The notes: generated by a model from the sequence alone, not told the origin. Numbered from the stretch's first letter, positions 15,295 to 21,222 are shown. The stretch is DNA of 35,326 nucleotides from a virus (IMGVR_UViG_3300033150_002117:1-35326); one strand, 5' to 3'. Numbers and translations are program-made.

Positions 15295-15582
15295 GTGAGA
15301 GTCAAACTCAACTCCAACAAAGAGGCACTCCTTAACGCAAGACTCTTTCTGTCTCCGTATCAGGAGGAGTCTTTTTTCGTATGGAAGGCTCTCGATCGGA
15401 TTTCCCGCTTTGTCCGATCGGGAGGTTGGGAATCCGATACTGAGGTCAAGCTTTTTCTTTGGGAGCTCGCCAACCTCGGTCAAGGTGCCTGGGAAGCCGG
15501 AGACTCGGTCGGTGCCCAAGCGATTGCCGATTGCGTTGAGTCCGCTTGCCGAGCGCTCGGCCTTGAATCTCCGTGGAGCTAA
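15295..15582 (+). CDS. Orphan gene 1 of the 15.3-17.1 kb operon
   Basis: A 95-residue, mainly helical and mildly acidic protein with no recognised family. It starts with GTG after AGAGGAGGAGGC; no in-frame ATG lies close to that site. It contains EESFFVWKALDRISRFV and FLWELANLGQGAW, which look like amphipathic helices. It is the first gene after P2. Base use differs from genes on either side: frequent TCC/TCT Ser, CGA/CGG Arg and the words GAGTC and CTCCG. The whole operon shares this. Small helical acidic proteins in early phage operons often act against host functions, but nothing here shows a target. Confidence 0.75.
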   Translation: MRVKLNSNKEALLNARLFLSPYQEESFFVWKALDRISRFVRSGGWESDTEVKLFLWELANLGQGAWEAGDSVGAQAIADCVESACRALGLESPWS

Positions 15583-15595
15583 GGGAGGTTGAGCT

Positions 15596-15868
15596 ATGCG
15601 TCGCGTCAAGCGAGTTAGTTGGATTGATTGGAGGCGCTATGGGTGGAAAGCCTTCGGAGGCCGCAACGTTTCCGCAATCGGGGAGGCGGGAAACGGCACC
15701 TATCTATCGGTCGAGTCTCAGGGAGGCCTTTACAAGCTTAAGGCCTCGTTGGTCCTGAACGGTCGTGTTGTGCGGGAGCTGGAGTCTGAAGCTTCCCGTA
15801 ATTGTTGGACTTGGGAGGCGATTGCGTTGATCGATCAGCTCGGGAGGTTGAGCTATGGACTATCCTGA
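15596..15868 (+). CDS. Orphan gene 2 of the 15.3-17.1 kb operon
   Basis: A 90-residue basic protein, not recognised. It begins MRRVKRVSWIDWRRYGWKAFGG and has a likely beta hairpin at residues 34-60 (GTYLSVESQGGLYKLKASLVL). GGGAGGTTGAGCT precedes the ATG; exactly the same 13 bases precede the next gene, so the translation signal has been duplicated or kept under selection. The C-terminus overlaps the next start by 14 bases. The Arg and Trp-rich N-terminus could bind nucleic acid, which is speculation. Confidence 0.75.
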   Translation: MRRVKRVSWIDWRRYGWKAFGGRNVSAIGEAGNGTYLSVESQGGLYKLKASLVLNGRVVRELESEASRNCWTWEAIALIDQLGRLSYGLS

Positions 15869-16109
15869 ACGTAGGCAAGCACTCTTGAAGGCGTACGAAT
15901 CCCTTTTGCTTCCCGCTCGGGATTCAAGCCGTTGTGCGGAGGCTTGCGCTATCGTACGCAAGGCCTTACGCAGAGGCGATTACTATTCCCGATCCGCTTT
16001 TGCTTCCGTAGTGGATCGGCTCCGGACTCTTGTGCGGGAGTGTCGCTACAAAGCGTCCTATGTGGATCTTCGGAAGGCATTAAGGATTTTAGAGGGAGGT
16101 AAGCTATGA
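15855..16109 (+). CDS. Orphan gene 3 of the 15.3-17.1 kb operon
   Basis: An 84-residue helical basic protein, not recognised. It includes RQALLKAYESLLLPARD, ACAIVRKALRRGDYY and VVDRLRTLVRECRYK, a series of probable short helices of similar length. The ATG at 15855 has GGGAGGTTGAGCT upstream, the same sequence as gene 2. The stop overlaps the next start by ATGA, so translation is coupled. No signal peptide or membrane segment. Confidence 0.75.
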   Translation: MDYPERRQALLKAYESLLLPARDSSRCAEACAIVRKALRRGDYYSRSAFASVVDRLRTLVRECRYKASYVDLRKALRILEGGKL

Positions 16110-16588
16110 ACGCTACAACACGATTAACAGTAGCTGACATTGGTCCTTGGTTCAGCACCCATCACCATACCGAGTCCGAGTTTGCCGAGTACTTGGCCGA
16201 TTTGCTCAAGGAGATATTTCCGACTCCGCCTCAGAGTCTTCTCGACGATCTTCGGGATTCGGACTCGGAGTTCTTGTCCGAAACGATCTGGGAAGCGATT
16301 GACAAGCTTCAGGAAATCGCTCCCGAGAATACGTACTTTGGGATTTCCGAGTCATACGGGGATTTCGGCCTTTGGTACAACTCTGAGGAGTTGGACGGTT
16401 TCCTGCGATTTGCTCTTGACCGATCGGACCTCCCGGCTTCGGTTAAGGCGATTCTCGAGAGTCTTCTTGAGGATCCGGAGCCATGGTTTTCTCTTCCCGA
16501 TCGGATTCGCCAGCTTCGGAAAGCCGGAGTCAAAGGCCTTGCCAACGAACTGCAGGATTTTTTGGTTAAAGAAAGGAGGGAGTCATGA
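16106..16588 (+). CDS. Orphan gene 4 of the 15.3-17.1 kb operon
   Basis: A 160-residue strongly acidic protein, the longest of this operon and not recognised. The N-terminus contains WFSTHHHTE; the middle is rich in Asp, Glu and Ser (LDDLRDSDSEFLSETIWEA, with GISESYGDFGLWYNSEEL after it); the C-terminus is helical. AGGGAGGTAAGCT precedes the ATG. The high acidity resembles DNA-mimic and anti-host proteins in some phages, but this is not evidence of function. It is coupled on both sides by ATGA overlaps. Confidence 0.78.
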   Translation: MNATTRLTVADIGPWFSTHHHTESEFAEYLADLLKEIFPTPPQSLLDDLRDSDSEFLSETIWEAIDKLQEIAPENTYFGISESYGDFGLWYNSEELDGFLRFALDRSDLPASVKAILESLLEDPEPWFSLPDRIRQLRKAGVKGLANELQDFLVKERRES

Positions 16589-16908
16589 AATCCTTGAGTT
16601 ACCAAGCGAAGCTTGAGGCCTTCGACGCTTTTGCGCAGGCAAGGCGGGAAATCTTACTAAACTATCGAGGCGTTTCCGATCCAGACAAGCTTGACGATCG
16701 AATCGCCTTTGACAGTGCAGTATCGAGTCTTGAGGATTTATTCTATTCCGTTCGGCTCTCAGACCAAGAAAAACTCCAGAGACTCCGTTCTTGGCTTCCC
16801 GCTTTGGGAGAATGGGAGTGCCACTATCAAGGGGAGCAGAGAGCGGAAGAGTGCGTATGGCGCCTTGCCGATTTGGTCGAGGAACTCATTGCAATCTTGG
16901 AAGCTTAA
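16585..16908 (+). CDS. Orphan gene 5 of the 15.3-17.1 kb operon
   Basis: A 107-residue helical acidic protein, not recognised. It opens MKSLSYQAKLEAFDAFAQAR and ends in RLADLVEELIAILEA, a probable amphipathic helix. A middle segment LYSVRLSDQEKLQRLRSWL-like (from FYSVRLSDQEKLQRLRSW) separates two helical parts. GAAAGGAGGGAGTC lies before the ATG at 16585, which overlaps the stop of gene 4. Confidence 0.78.
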   Translation: MKSLSYQAKLEAFDAFAQARREILLNYRGVSDPDKLDDRIAFDSAVSSLEDLFYSVRLSDQEKLQRLRSWLPALGEWECHYQGEQRAEECVWRLADLVEELIAILEA

Positions 16909-16919
16909 GAGGTGAGACT

Positions 16920-17090
16920 ATGCGGATCGACGAACGCATTGCCAAGGCCGTACCGATTGACCGCTACCGGTGCTTGGTGCTTGTTTGGCACGATTCCGCC
17001 TGGTGGGTCGTGGGGATCTATTCCCGCAAAGGCCTCAGCAAGGCTCTCAGACGCCTTGCGTACTATGGATACCGCTATTCGGATCGATAG
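16920..17090 (+). CDS. Orphan gene 6 of the 15.3-17.1 kb operon (short)
   Basis: A 56-residue basic protein starting MRIDERIAKAVPIDRYRC and containing LVLVWHDSAWWVVGIYSRKG, which reads as a pair of beta strands, followed by a basic helix (LSKALRRLAYYG). AAGAGGTGAGACT precedes the ATG; a second open frame that starts at 16912 is rejected because it lacks a site of its own. The pattern of a strand pair with Trp and a basic helix is compact enough for a small domain, but no family is recognised. It is the last gene before the attenuator-like element. Confidence 0.65.
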   Translation: MRIDERIAKAVPIDRYRCLVLVWHDSAWWVVGIYSRKGLSKALRRLAYYGYRYSDR

Positions 17091-17118
17091 CCTTTTGGCC
17101 TAACTCCTTTTCTTTCAA

Positions 17119-17168
17119 GCCCTTAGGTTTTCCTGCAGAGTCCTAAGGGCTTTCCTTATGCCCTTAGG
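17119..17168 (+). terminator. Three-arm element with two exclusive hairpins (terminator/attenuator-like)
   Basis: GCCCTTAGG occurs at 17119-17127 and again at 17160-17168, with its complement CCTAAGGGC between them at 17142-17150. The middle arm can pair with either flank but not both. The first hairpin is followed by TTTCCTT, a weak T-run. This may just end the P2 operon, or switch between two structures. Confidence 0.6.
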
Positions 17169-17324
17169 TTTCCCGCCTCTCGGGAAGCTTTCCTTGCCTA
17201 TTTCTCTCTCAGAGGCTCTGTAGTGGCCTTTGTTCCCTCCCGATCGGATCCGTAGGGGAGACTACGTTTAGGACTCCAGAGCAGCAGAGCGCGCTTCAGA
17301 GCCGTTAAGAGGCCGTACTATATG

Positions 17325-17351
17325 TTGTGTGTGCGGAAACGCACACTACAA
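17325..17351 (+). repeat. Perfect hairpin with GAAA tetraloop
   Basis: GTGTGCG-GAAA-CGCACAC (17329-17346), extended by TTGT/ACAA outside a one-base bulge. GAAA is a GNRA loop, which favours a stable RNA hairpin. It stands 12 bases before the iteron array. Confidence 0.6.
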
Positions 17352-17362
17352 GATATAGTTCT

Positions 17363-17476
17363 CACATTGTGCTATAGCACATTGTGCTCTATGCCTCCCT
17401 CTTGTGGCACAATGTGATATGACACATGGTGGTATGGCACTATGTGCTGCAGCACATTGTGATATGTCACGTGGTG
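17363..17476. repeat. Iteron array: CAC-NNN-GTG every 15 bp
   Basis: Nine-base dyads of the form CACNNNGTG start at 17363, 17378, 17408, 17423, 17438, 17453 and 17468, each followed by a 6-base spacer (often ATATGN or CTATAG). The missing step at 17393 keeps the phase but has lost the sequence, so the array is eight units with one decayed. The fixed 15-bp period, rather than 10.5 or 21, would place successive sites on different faces of the helix. Arrays like this bind replication initiators or repressors. Confidence 0.85.
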
Positions 17477-17529
17477 CCACGGCCTTGGGATTTCGGCAAG
17501 CCGGCCGTCCCGGGAAGAGCTGATTCAGC

Positions 17530-17569
17530 AAAAGGGGAATTTACCTATCTTACAAAAGGCGGAATTACC
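17530..17569. repeat. Two copies of the 16-base AAAAGG-N5-TTACC motif
   Basis: AAAAGGGGAATTTACC at 17530-17545 and AAAAGGCGGAATTACC at 17554-17569, 24 bases apart. Further copies are at 13550-13565, 17696-17711, 20883-20898 and 21207-21222. All are outside genes. Confidence 0.65.
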
Positions 17570-17650
17570 CAGGTGGGGGAATAAAAAGGGGGAGGTTTCG
17601 TTTCTTGTTTGTGGCGTTTGTTTTCTGAGCAACTTTTCACCCAATTTCTC

Positions 17651-17691
17651 TTGACTTTTCTCTTCTCGTGTGGTATAATATAATGTAGAGA
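17651..17691 (+). promoter_or_regulatory. Promoter P3
   Basis: The -35 TTGACT is at 17651-17656 and the -10 TATAAT at 17674-17679 (17-base spacer, TGG before the -10). GTAGAGA at 17685-17691 is 5 bases after the -10, as in P1, P2 and P4. Copies of the AAAAGG-N5-TTACC motif flank it upstream (17530, 17554) and downstream (17696). Confidence 0.87.
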
Positions 17692-17695
17692 CAAC

Positions 17696-17711
17696 AAAAG
17701 GCAGGTTTACC
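17696..17711. repeat. AAAAGG-N5-TTACC motif inside the P3 leader
   Basis: AAAAGGCAGGTTTACC lies between the P3 start and the ribosome binding site of the first gene. A protein bound here could block transcription from P3. Confidence 0.6.
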
Positions 17712-17729
17712 AAGCAAGGAGGTGTCACT

Positions 17730-18155
17730 ATGCAGCTCGTCTACAAAGTCGTCTGTCGTCCCAGTTTCGGAGATCGCAAGCTTCGCAGCGTCATGCACCC
17801 GTTTGACGATTCAGCGGTGATCTATGAGCCCGGTAAGTGGACCCGGGCTCCTTTTGGAATGCTGTTTGCCTTTTCGTTTCGGGATCAAGCGGAACGGTTC
17901 CTATGGGGTGTTGCAGACGGTGAAGCTGAATATGAGCTCTGGGAGGCGGAAACTCCCTTTACCGCCCAGGTGGGACTAATCGTAAGTCCTGCCGAAAGTT
18001 ACACTTCGCTTTTTAAGGAGTTCTGGGAGAGATACTTTGCTGATATGGACGTCTTCCACTTGCCTATAGTTTCCGCCCCTGAGGGCACGGTGGGAGCTTA
18101 CAAGCTCCGCCTTACCCGCAAGCTGCTTTCAAGCGTAGAGGAACCGGAGGACTAA
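17730..18155 (+). CDS. PGKW paralog family member D, first gene after P3
   Basis: A 141-residue protein and a clear example of the family. Motifs: LVYKVVCRP (residues 3-11), IYEPGKWTRAPFGMLFAF (31-48), then ALERFLW-type helix (QAERFLWGV, 52-60), YELWEAETPF (about 69-78), FKEFWERYF (about 94-102) and APEGTVGAYKLRLTRKLL (116-133). CAAGGAGG precedes the ATG by 8 bases. The open strand-turn-strand then helix layout resembles DUF7666-type phage proteins in general shape; this is not a demonstrated homology. It is the leading gene of its transcript, as the family also is near P1. Confidence 0.85.
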   Translation: MQLVYKVVCRPSFGDRKLRSVMHPFDDSAVIYEPGKWTRAPFGMLFAFSFRDQAERFLWGVADGEAEYELWEAETPFTAQVGLIVSPAESYTSLFKEFWERYFADMDVFHLPIVSAPEGTVGAYKLRLTRKLLSSVEEPED

Positions 18156-18158
18156 GCC

Positions 18159-18482
18159 ATGCGAGTGTATGAAGAGGGCACCTTCATCATTGAGATCCCC
18201 TGGGACGAGGAGCAAAAGGTAAAGGAGTTCTGGGAGCTTCTCCGATCGGAGCTTAAAAGAGCCAAAGAAGAAAAGAACTCACGGGTTTGCAGCGATCTTG
18301 AGCAGCTTCTTTTGCTCCTTGATAACTTTTACGCCTGGCGGAAGGGGGATCACTCAAAGGGCAGGGAAGCGGAGATCTACTTTGCAGACGCTTATGAAGA
18401 GCCTGGGCATTTCCGCCTTGTAATTGAGGACCCCATCACCTTGGAAATCCGCAACTGGCTCCGCAAGCACGAAAGGAGGTAA
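18159..18482 (+). CDS. Hypothetical acidic protein
   Basis: A 107-residue protein, not recognised. It opens with a strand (MRVYEEGTFIIEIPW), then a long charged helix (EQKVKEFWELLRSELKRAKEEKN) likely to form a coiled coil or bundle, then a second half with HFRLVIEDPITLEIRNWL. CCGGAGG precedes the ATG. It lies 3 bases after gene D and 5 bases before the next gene, so it belongs to the same operon. No metal-binding or catalytic motif is visible. Confidence 0.8.
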   Translation: MRVYEEGTFIIEIPWDEEQKVKEFWELLRSELKRAKEEKNSRVCSDLEQLLLLLDNFYAWRKGDHSKGREAEIYFADAYEEPGHFRLVIEDPITLEIRNWLRKHERR

Positions 18483-18487
18483 TACCC

Positions 18488-19039
18488 ATGGGCGAATACG
18501 CAGTTAGAGATGACGGCGTCACGATTAAAATCGGCACCTGCGAAACAATGTACTATTTACGCTTTGAGAACCGGGAAAAGGTCCGCCCAACAGAAGGCTC
18601 AGCTTTCGGGGCCTTTTACCGCCTGCCCTATCCCGACGAGGACAACGTAAAGCCCGGTGAATACGAGCCTTACGACAGGTTTGAACCCCTGCCGGGCTTC
18701 ACCCCTGAAGGAATCGATCCCGAAGAGAACGCCGGGATTATTCAAGCGAAGGCTCCGGGCGGGGTGCTTATTTCCCTTCATTGCTATCACGGTCTTAAGC
18801 TGCCTTTGAGTACAAACGAGGTCCGGATTTTCTGGAACGGCAAGGATCCGGATTACTTTGTGCTCAGGTGGGTGAGACTCCTGCCCGGCCCGGTTCTCAA
18901 ACCGGTTGTGGGCTGCAAGTATTGCGGCGCACTTTGGCGTTGCGAATGGGACGAGGTCCTTCCCTACGTTCAGAACCCGGAACTCCGCCATCGTCTGGAA
19001 GTTTATAAGACCTTGAGCCTTAAGCACGAAAGGGGGTAA
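18488..19039 (+). CDS. Conserved-looking phage protein with C-x2-C, unknown
   Basis: A 183-residue protein. It contains VTIKIGTCETMYYLRFEN (about residues 11-28), a motif I associate with a widespread but uncharacterised phage family, then RLPYPDEDNVKPGEY, an ALSLHCYHG-like core (GGVLISLHCYHGLKLPLS), RIFWNGK, and a CKYCGALWRCEWDEV segment near residue 143 in which two or three cysteines could bind zinc. AAAGGAGG precedes the ATG. The operon position gives no more clues. Identification as a recurring phage family is from memory of the motif, not a search. Confidence 0.8.
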   Translation: MGEYAVRDDGVTIKIGTCETMYYLRFENREKVRPTEGSAFGAFYRLPYPDEDNVKPGEYEPYDRFEPLPGFTPEGIDPEENAGIIQAKAPGGVLISLHCYHGLKLPLSTNEVRIFWNGKDPDYFVLRWVRLLPGPVLKPVVGCKYCGALWRCEWDEVLPYVQNPELRHRLEVYKTLSLKHERG

Positions 19040-19044
19040 CAGCC

Positions 19045-19461
19045 ATGGCAGACAAAGAAATGCAATACCCGATCCATTGGCATCACGTTTTTGAACTCGT
19101 ACTCACAAAACCCGGGCAGGTGTTGCCGCTTATCCGGCGGGCGGTTGACGATTTCCTATGGCTCCTTAACCGCTCCTGGACCGGAGACGCCCCGCATGAG
19201 CAGCTCGGGAACCTGAATCTTCTTCTCCAAGCGTATAAGCTGCTTGCCCCGGAAGGGCGGGAGTGCAAAACGCTTTCGCCCTGTGTAGACAAAATCTACC
19301 TTGAGCACCGGGAGGAGGGGGTTTTCCTGAAAATTGAAGGCAACTGCCGCTTTCTGACTCAGTACATACACGAGCGGTGCGGCGAGTTCCCGGAAGAGGA
19401 GCCCTACCCCGGGCCGGATCCCGAGGAAACTGCAGAAGAGGGAACGGAAAATGCTCTATAA
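19045..19461 (+). CDS. Hypothetical acidic protein with helical core
   Basis: A 138-residue protein, not recognised. The first 75 residues look like a helical domain (HHVFELVLTKPGQVLPLIRR, then VDDFLWLLNRSW and LGNLNLLLQAYKLLAPEG). A second part has VDKIYLEHREEGVFLKIEG, likely strands. The C-terminal 25 residues are almost all Glu, Pro, Asp and Gly and are probably disordered. AAAGGGGG precedes the ATG. Its end overlaps the next gene by 11 bases. Confidence 0.8.
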   Translation: MADKEMQYPIHWHHVFELVLTKPGQVLPLIRRAVDDFLWLLNRSWTGDAPHEQLGNLNLLLQAYKLLAPEGRECKTLSPCVDKIYLEHREEGVFLKIEGNCRFLTQYIHERCGEFPEEEPYPGPDPEETAEEGTENAL

Positions 19462-19741
19462 GCTGACCTACCGCGTAAAAAGCCGAAAAACGGCCTCGGT
19501 TCTCTTCTTCGCTTCCAACGACGCCGAAGCGATCCGGGTAGTGAGGTTTTCGGCGCTGTCACAAGCGGTGCCCAAAAAGGTTCTGGATCAGCTCGGGGGT
19601 GAGCCTGAGGAAGTGGAACTTCTCTTCACAGGCATCACCGCCCCGCACGCCTTTTTTGGCCTGAAAAACCTGCCACCGCCTGAAAAACCTGAGAAGAGAC
19701 TTCTAACGCTTTTCATATCTGAAGGCCTCGGCCCCTGCTAA
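19451..19741 (+). CDS. Small protein, paralog of the minus-strand gene at 20406-20696
   Basis: A 96-residue protein starting MLYKLTYRVKSRKTASVLFF. Residues 23-55 read NDAEAIRVVRFSALSQAVPKKVLDQLGG in pattern and share spaced identities (D, EA, L, VP, VL, LG, P, EL) with residues of the gene at 20406-20696, TDVEAVQKAALIL then GVVPSGVLNDLGV. A common origin is likely but rests on this short region. The start at 19451 has GGAACGG upstream and overlaps the preceding gene. The N-terminus (KLTYRVKSRKTASVLFFASNDAEA) resembles single-strand binding or minor phage accessory domains only loosely. Function unknown. Confidence 0.75.
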   Translation: MLYKLTYRVKSRKTASVLFFASNDAEAIRVVRFSALSQAVPKKVLDQLGGEPEEVELLFTGITAPHAFFGLKNLPPPEKPEKRLLTLFISEGLGPC

Positions 19742-19754
19742 AGGAGTTGGAGCC

Positions 19755-20234
19755 ATGCGCATAGCTTACAAGCTCTTTCGCAGGATTGGAGGGGAGCTCA
19801 GACCCCTTGTCTACCCGCACCTACCGAAGAAGTACGCCGTGATCTATCACCCAGGCAAGTGGATCTCAGCGCCTGGTAAAAGTCGGTTTTTCCTGTTTGA
19901 TACATTGGATTCAGCCAAAACCGCTTTTGAGGATTGGGCTTTTGACCGACCGGTTGAGCTTTGGCAAGTGGCTTATTTAGGCAAGCTGCTACGTACCGAT
20001 TTGGTGGCGTTTATTGGAGGAGAGGACGGGTTTTCCCCTGTAATATGTAGTCGCAGATTCGCGACTTTCTGGAGGATCTTCCCGCCACGTAATTCCGACC
20101 GCCTATTTGAAGCCCTGCCCGCTCAATTGAGTTATGCCCCCTGGGGAACAATGACCGCCAAAAGGATAAAGCCGCTCAAGCTGCTTAAGAAAGGAGGACA
20201 AAAGCATGAAGGACCTACACTTGAGCAAAGATGA
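19755..20234 (+). CDS. PGKW paralog family member E
   Basis: A 159-residue protein with motifs YKLFRRIGGELRPLV (residues 5-19), VIYHPGKWISAPG (about 31-43), FFLFDTLDSAKTAFEDW (47-63), PVELWQVAYLGKLLRTDL (68-85), FATFWRIFPP (about 110) and APWGTMTAKRIKPLKLL near the end. AAGGAGTTGGAGCC precedes the ATG. It is the most complete member besides D. It overlaps the next gene by 29 bases. Function unknown. Confidence 0.83.
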   Translation: MRIAYKLFRRIGGELRPLVYPHLPKKYAVIYHPGKWISAPGKSRFFLFDTLDSAKTAFEDWAFDRPVELWQVAYLGKLLRTDLVAFIGGEDGFSPVICSRRFATFWRIFPPRNSDRLFEALPAQLSYAPWGTMTAKRIKPLKLLKKGGQKHEGPTLEQR

Positions 20235-20421
20235 ATGGGAAAAATTATCGGAGCTGTACCGGCAGGCCCAAAACACCCCGCTTATTCTGATCGGGGGAAG
20301 AGACTTATCACAAACGGCCTGGGACGCTGTCCGGAACTATATGCGCGAGCTGGGGCGCAAGTACCGAGTAGATCCCAGGCAAACACGTTTCAAACCGCCG
20401 AAAAATCAAGCCTCCCAGTGA
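20206..20421 (+). CDS. Small hypothetical protein, last gene of the P3 operon
   Basis: A 71-residue protein, not recognised: MKDLHLSKDEWEKLSELYRQ, then LILIGGRDLSQTAWDAVRNYMRELGRKYR and a basic disordered tail (KPPKNQ). AAAGGAGGACAAAAGC precedes the ATG. The end overlaps the end of the convergent minus-strand gene by 16 bases. The middle looks like a single helix-helix domain. Confidence 0.78.
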   Translation: MKDLHLSKDEWEKLSELYRQAQNTPLILIGGRDLSQTAWDAVRNYMRELGRKYRVDPRQTRFKPPKNQASQ

Positions 20422-20696
20422 ATCAATCGGGCAAAAAATCGGCCCCGGAGCAGGATTTCCTCCTTCGGGGCTTCTTTTTCAGTCCTTACAGCCTTAAGCT
20501 CAAGCCAGTTTGGGACCCCGAGGTCGTTTAAAACACCGCTTGGCACGACACCGTCTTTGAGAATCAATGCGGCCTTTTGGACAGCTTCCACGTCCGTGGC
20601 AGGCTGATATGTCATACCCATAGCGTCAAGCCTGACTTGCAGCCGTTCTTGGTCGTTGAAGTAGACAAGCCAATACGTCCCGCGCTTTGCTTTCAT
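20406..20696 (-). CDS. Isolated minus-strand small protein, paralog of 19451-19741
   Basis: A 96-residue protein beginning MKAKRGTYWLVYFNDQERLQVRL and containing EAVQKAALILKDGVVPSGVL and NDLGVPNWLELKAV. It shares its core with the gene at 19451-19741 (see there). AAGGAGAAAGC precedes the ATG and a well-formed promoter lies at 20803-20831, so it is read alone and against its neighbours. The terminator of the P3 operon is inside its coding sequence. A gene with its own operated promoter between two operons is a classic place for a regulator, but no DNA-binding motif is visible. Confidence 0.8.
   Translation of the reverse strand: MKAKRGTYWLVYFNDQERLQVRLDAMGMTYQPATDVEAVQKAALILKDGVVPSGVLNDLGVPNWLELKAVRTEKEAPKEEILLRGRFFARLIHWEA
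20442..20479 (+). terminator. Intrinsic terminator of the P3 operon
   Basis: GCCCCGGAG (20442-20450) pairs with CTTCGGGGC (20463-20471) with one G-U, followed by TTCTTTTT (20472-20479). It lies 20 bases after the stop of the last P3 gene, within the antisense coding sequence of the minus-strand gene. Confidence 0.85.
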
Positions 20697-20802
20697 GCTT
20701 TCTCCTTGGAACTTGACCGGACCGCAATCCTTTTGAATGGGTTGTTGTATGCTCCCTTTGGGAGCTTAACGCCACGCACCACACCCCCACCCGCCTTCAC
20801 CA

Positions 20803-20831
20803 ATTTTACCGGTAAACTGGCCGGTCGTCAA
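20803..20831 (-). promoter_or_regulatory. Minus promoter with palindromic operator over the -10
   Basis: On the minus strand the -35 is TTGACG (20831-20826) and the -10 TAAAAT (20808-20803), 17 bases apart. The perfect 12-bp palindrome TTTACCGGTAAA (20805-20816) covers most of the -10. A bound repressor would block it. The transcript leads to the gene at 20406-20696 and has a small hairpin, GCTCCC/GGGAGC, at 20751-20765. Confidence 0.8.
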
Positions 20832-20882
20832 GGTTTTCTCTACATGTGGCCCTTCACGCCTTTCTTCGCTCTAAGTCCTTAT

Positions 20883-20898
20883 AAAAGGCGAACTTACC
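20883..20898. repeat. AAAAGG-N5-TTACC motif
   Basis: AAAAGGCGAACTTACC. It lies just after CTAAGTCCTT. A degenerate copy follows at 20950-20966. Confidence 0.6.
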
Positions 20899-21206
20899 GA
20901 TCAAGCAGCGAAGAGAAACACTTGGCTTTCCGGTTTAATTTCCCTTCACAAAAGGCCGAAATCGCCCACTTGGGGTATCACACTGTGAAAAATCGCAGGG
21001 AAAAACTTCTTACGTGCCGATTTTCTGCTTTTACGGATGTCGCAAGTCCTTATGTGACACAGATTTAGGGCGAATCCCCTAAGTCCTTACGCTGTAGGAA
21101 CTTCTATAGTTGTGAACTTTCAGCGCAATCGTGTCACTGCTGCAAGTTCTGCTTTGGCAAGGACTTAGAGAAGTCGTGACATGCGGCACGTAGGCTTGTC
21201 GGTCAT

Positions 21207-21222
21207 AAAAGGCGAATTTACC
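21207..21222. repeat. AAAAGG-N5-TTACC motif
   Basis: AAAAGGCGAATTTACC, the copy closest to the consensus of all six. Confidence 0.6.

Larger units (their letters stand above)
17091..17729. other. Non-coding regulatory region between operons
   Basis: No gene is seen; open frames here (17346-17531 and 17525-17728, both minus) lack binding sites and follow from repeats. The region holds the three-arm element (17119-17168), a GAAA-loop hairpin (17325-17351), the 15-bp iteron array (17363-17476), three copies of the 16-base AAAAGG-N5-TTACC motif, and promoter P3. Such a collection would fit a control region or a replication origin. Confidence 0.75.

Noticed and set aside
14944-15609. A 221-residue minus-strand open frame with repeated RRRSLYTSIYRWGEAL
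   Set aside because: It is a translation of the 48-bp tandem repeats, lies antisense to P2 and the first orphan gene, and has no ribosome binding site.
17363-17476. The CACNNNGTG array as a CRISPR
   Set aside because: The 9-base repeats with 6-base spacers are far too short, and the spacers are similar to each other.
20838-20850. TCTCTAC, a reverse GTAGAGA box
   Set aside because: There is no -10-like hexamer five bases before it on the minus strand, so it is probably chance.
20577-21068. A 163-residue plus-strand open frame
   Set aside because: It runs antisense through the minus gene, its promoter and the intergenic repeats, and has no ribosome binding site.
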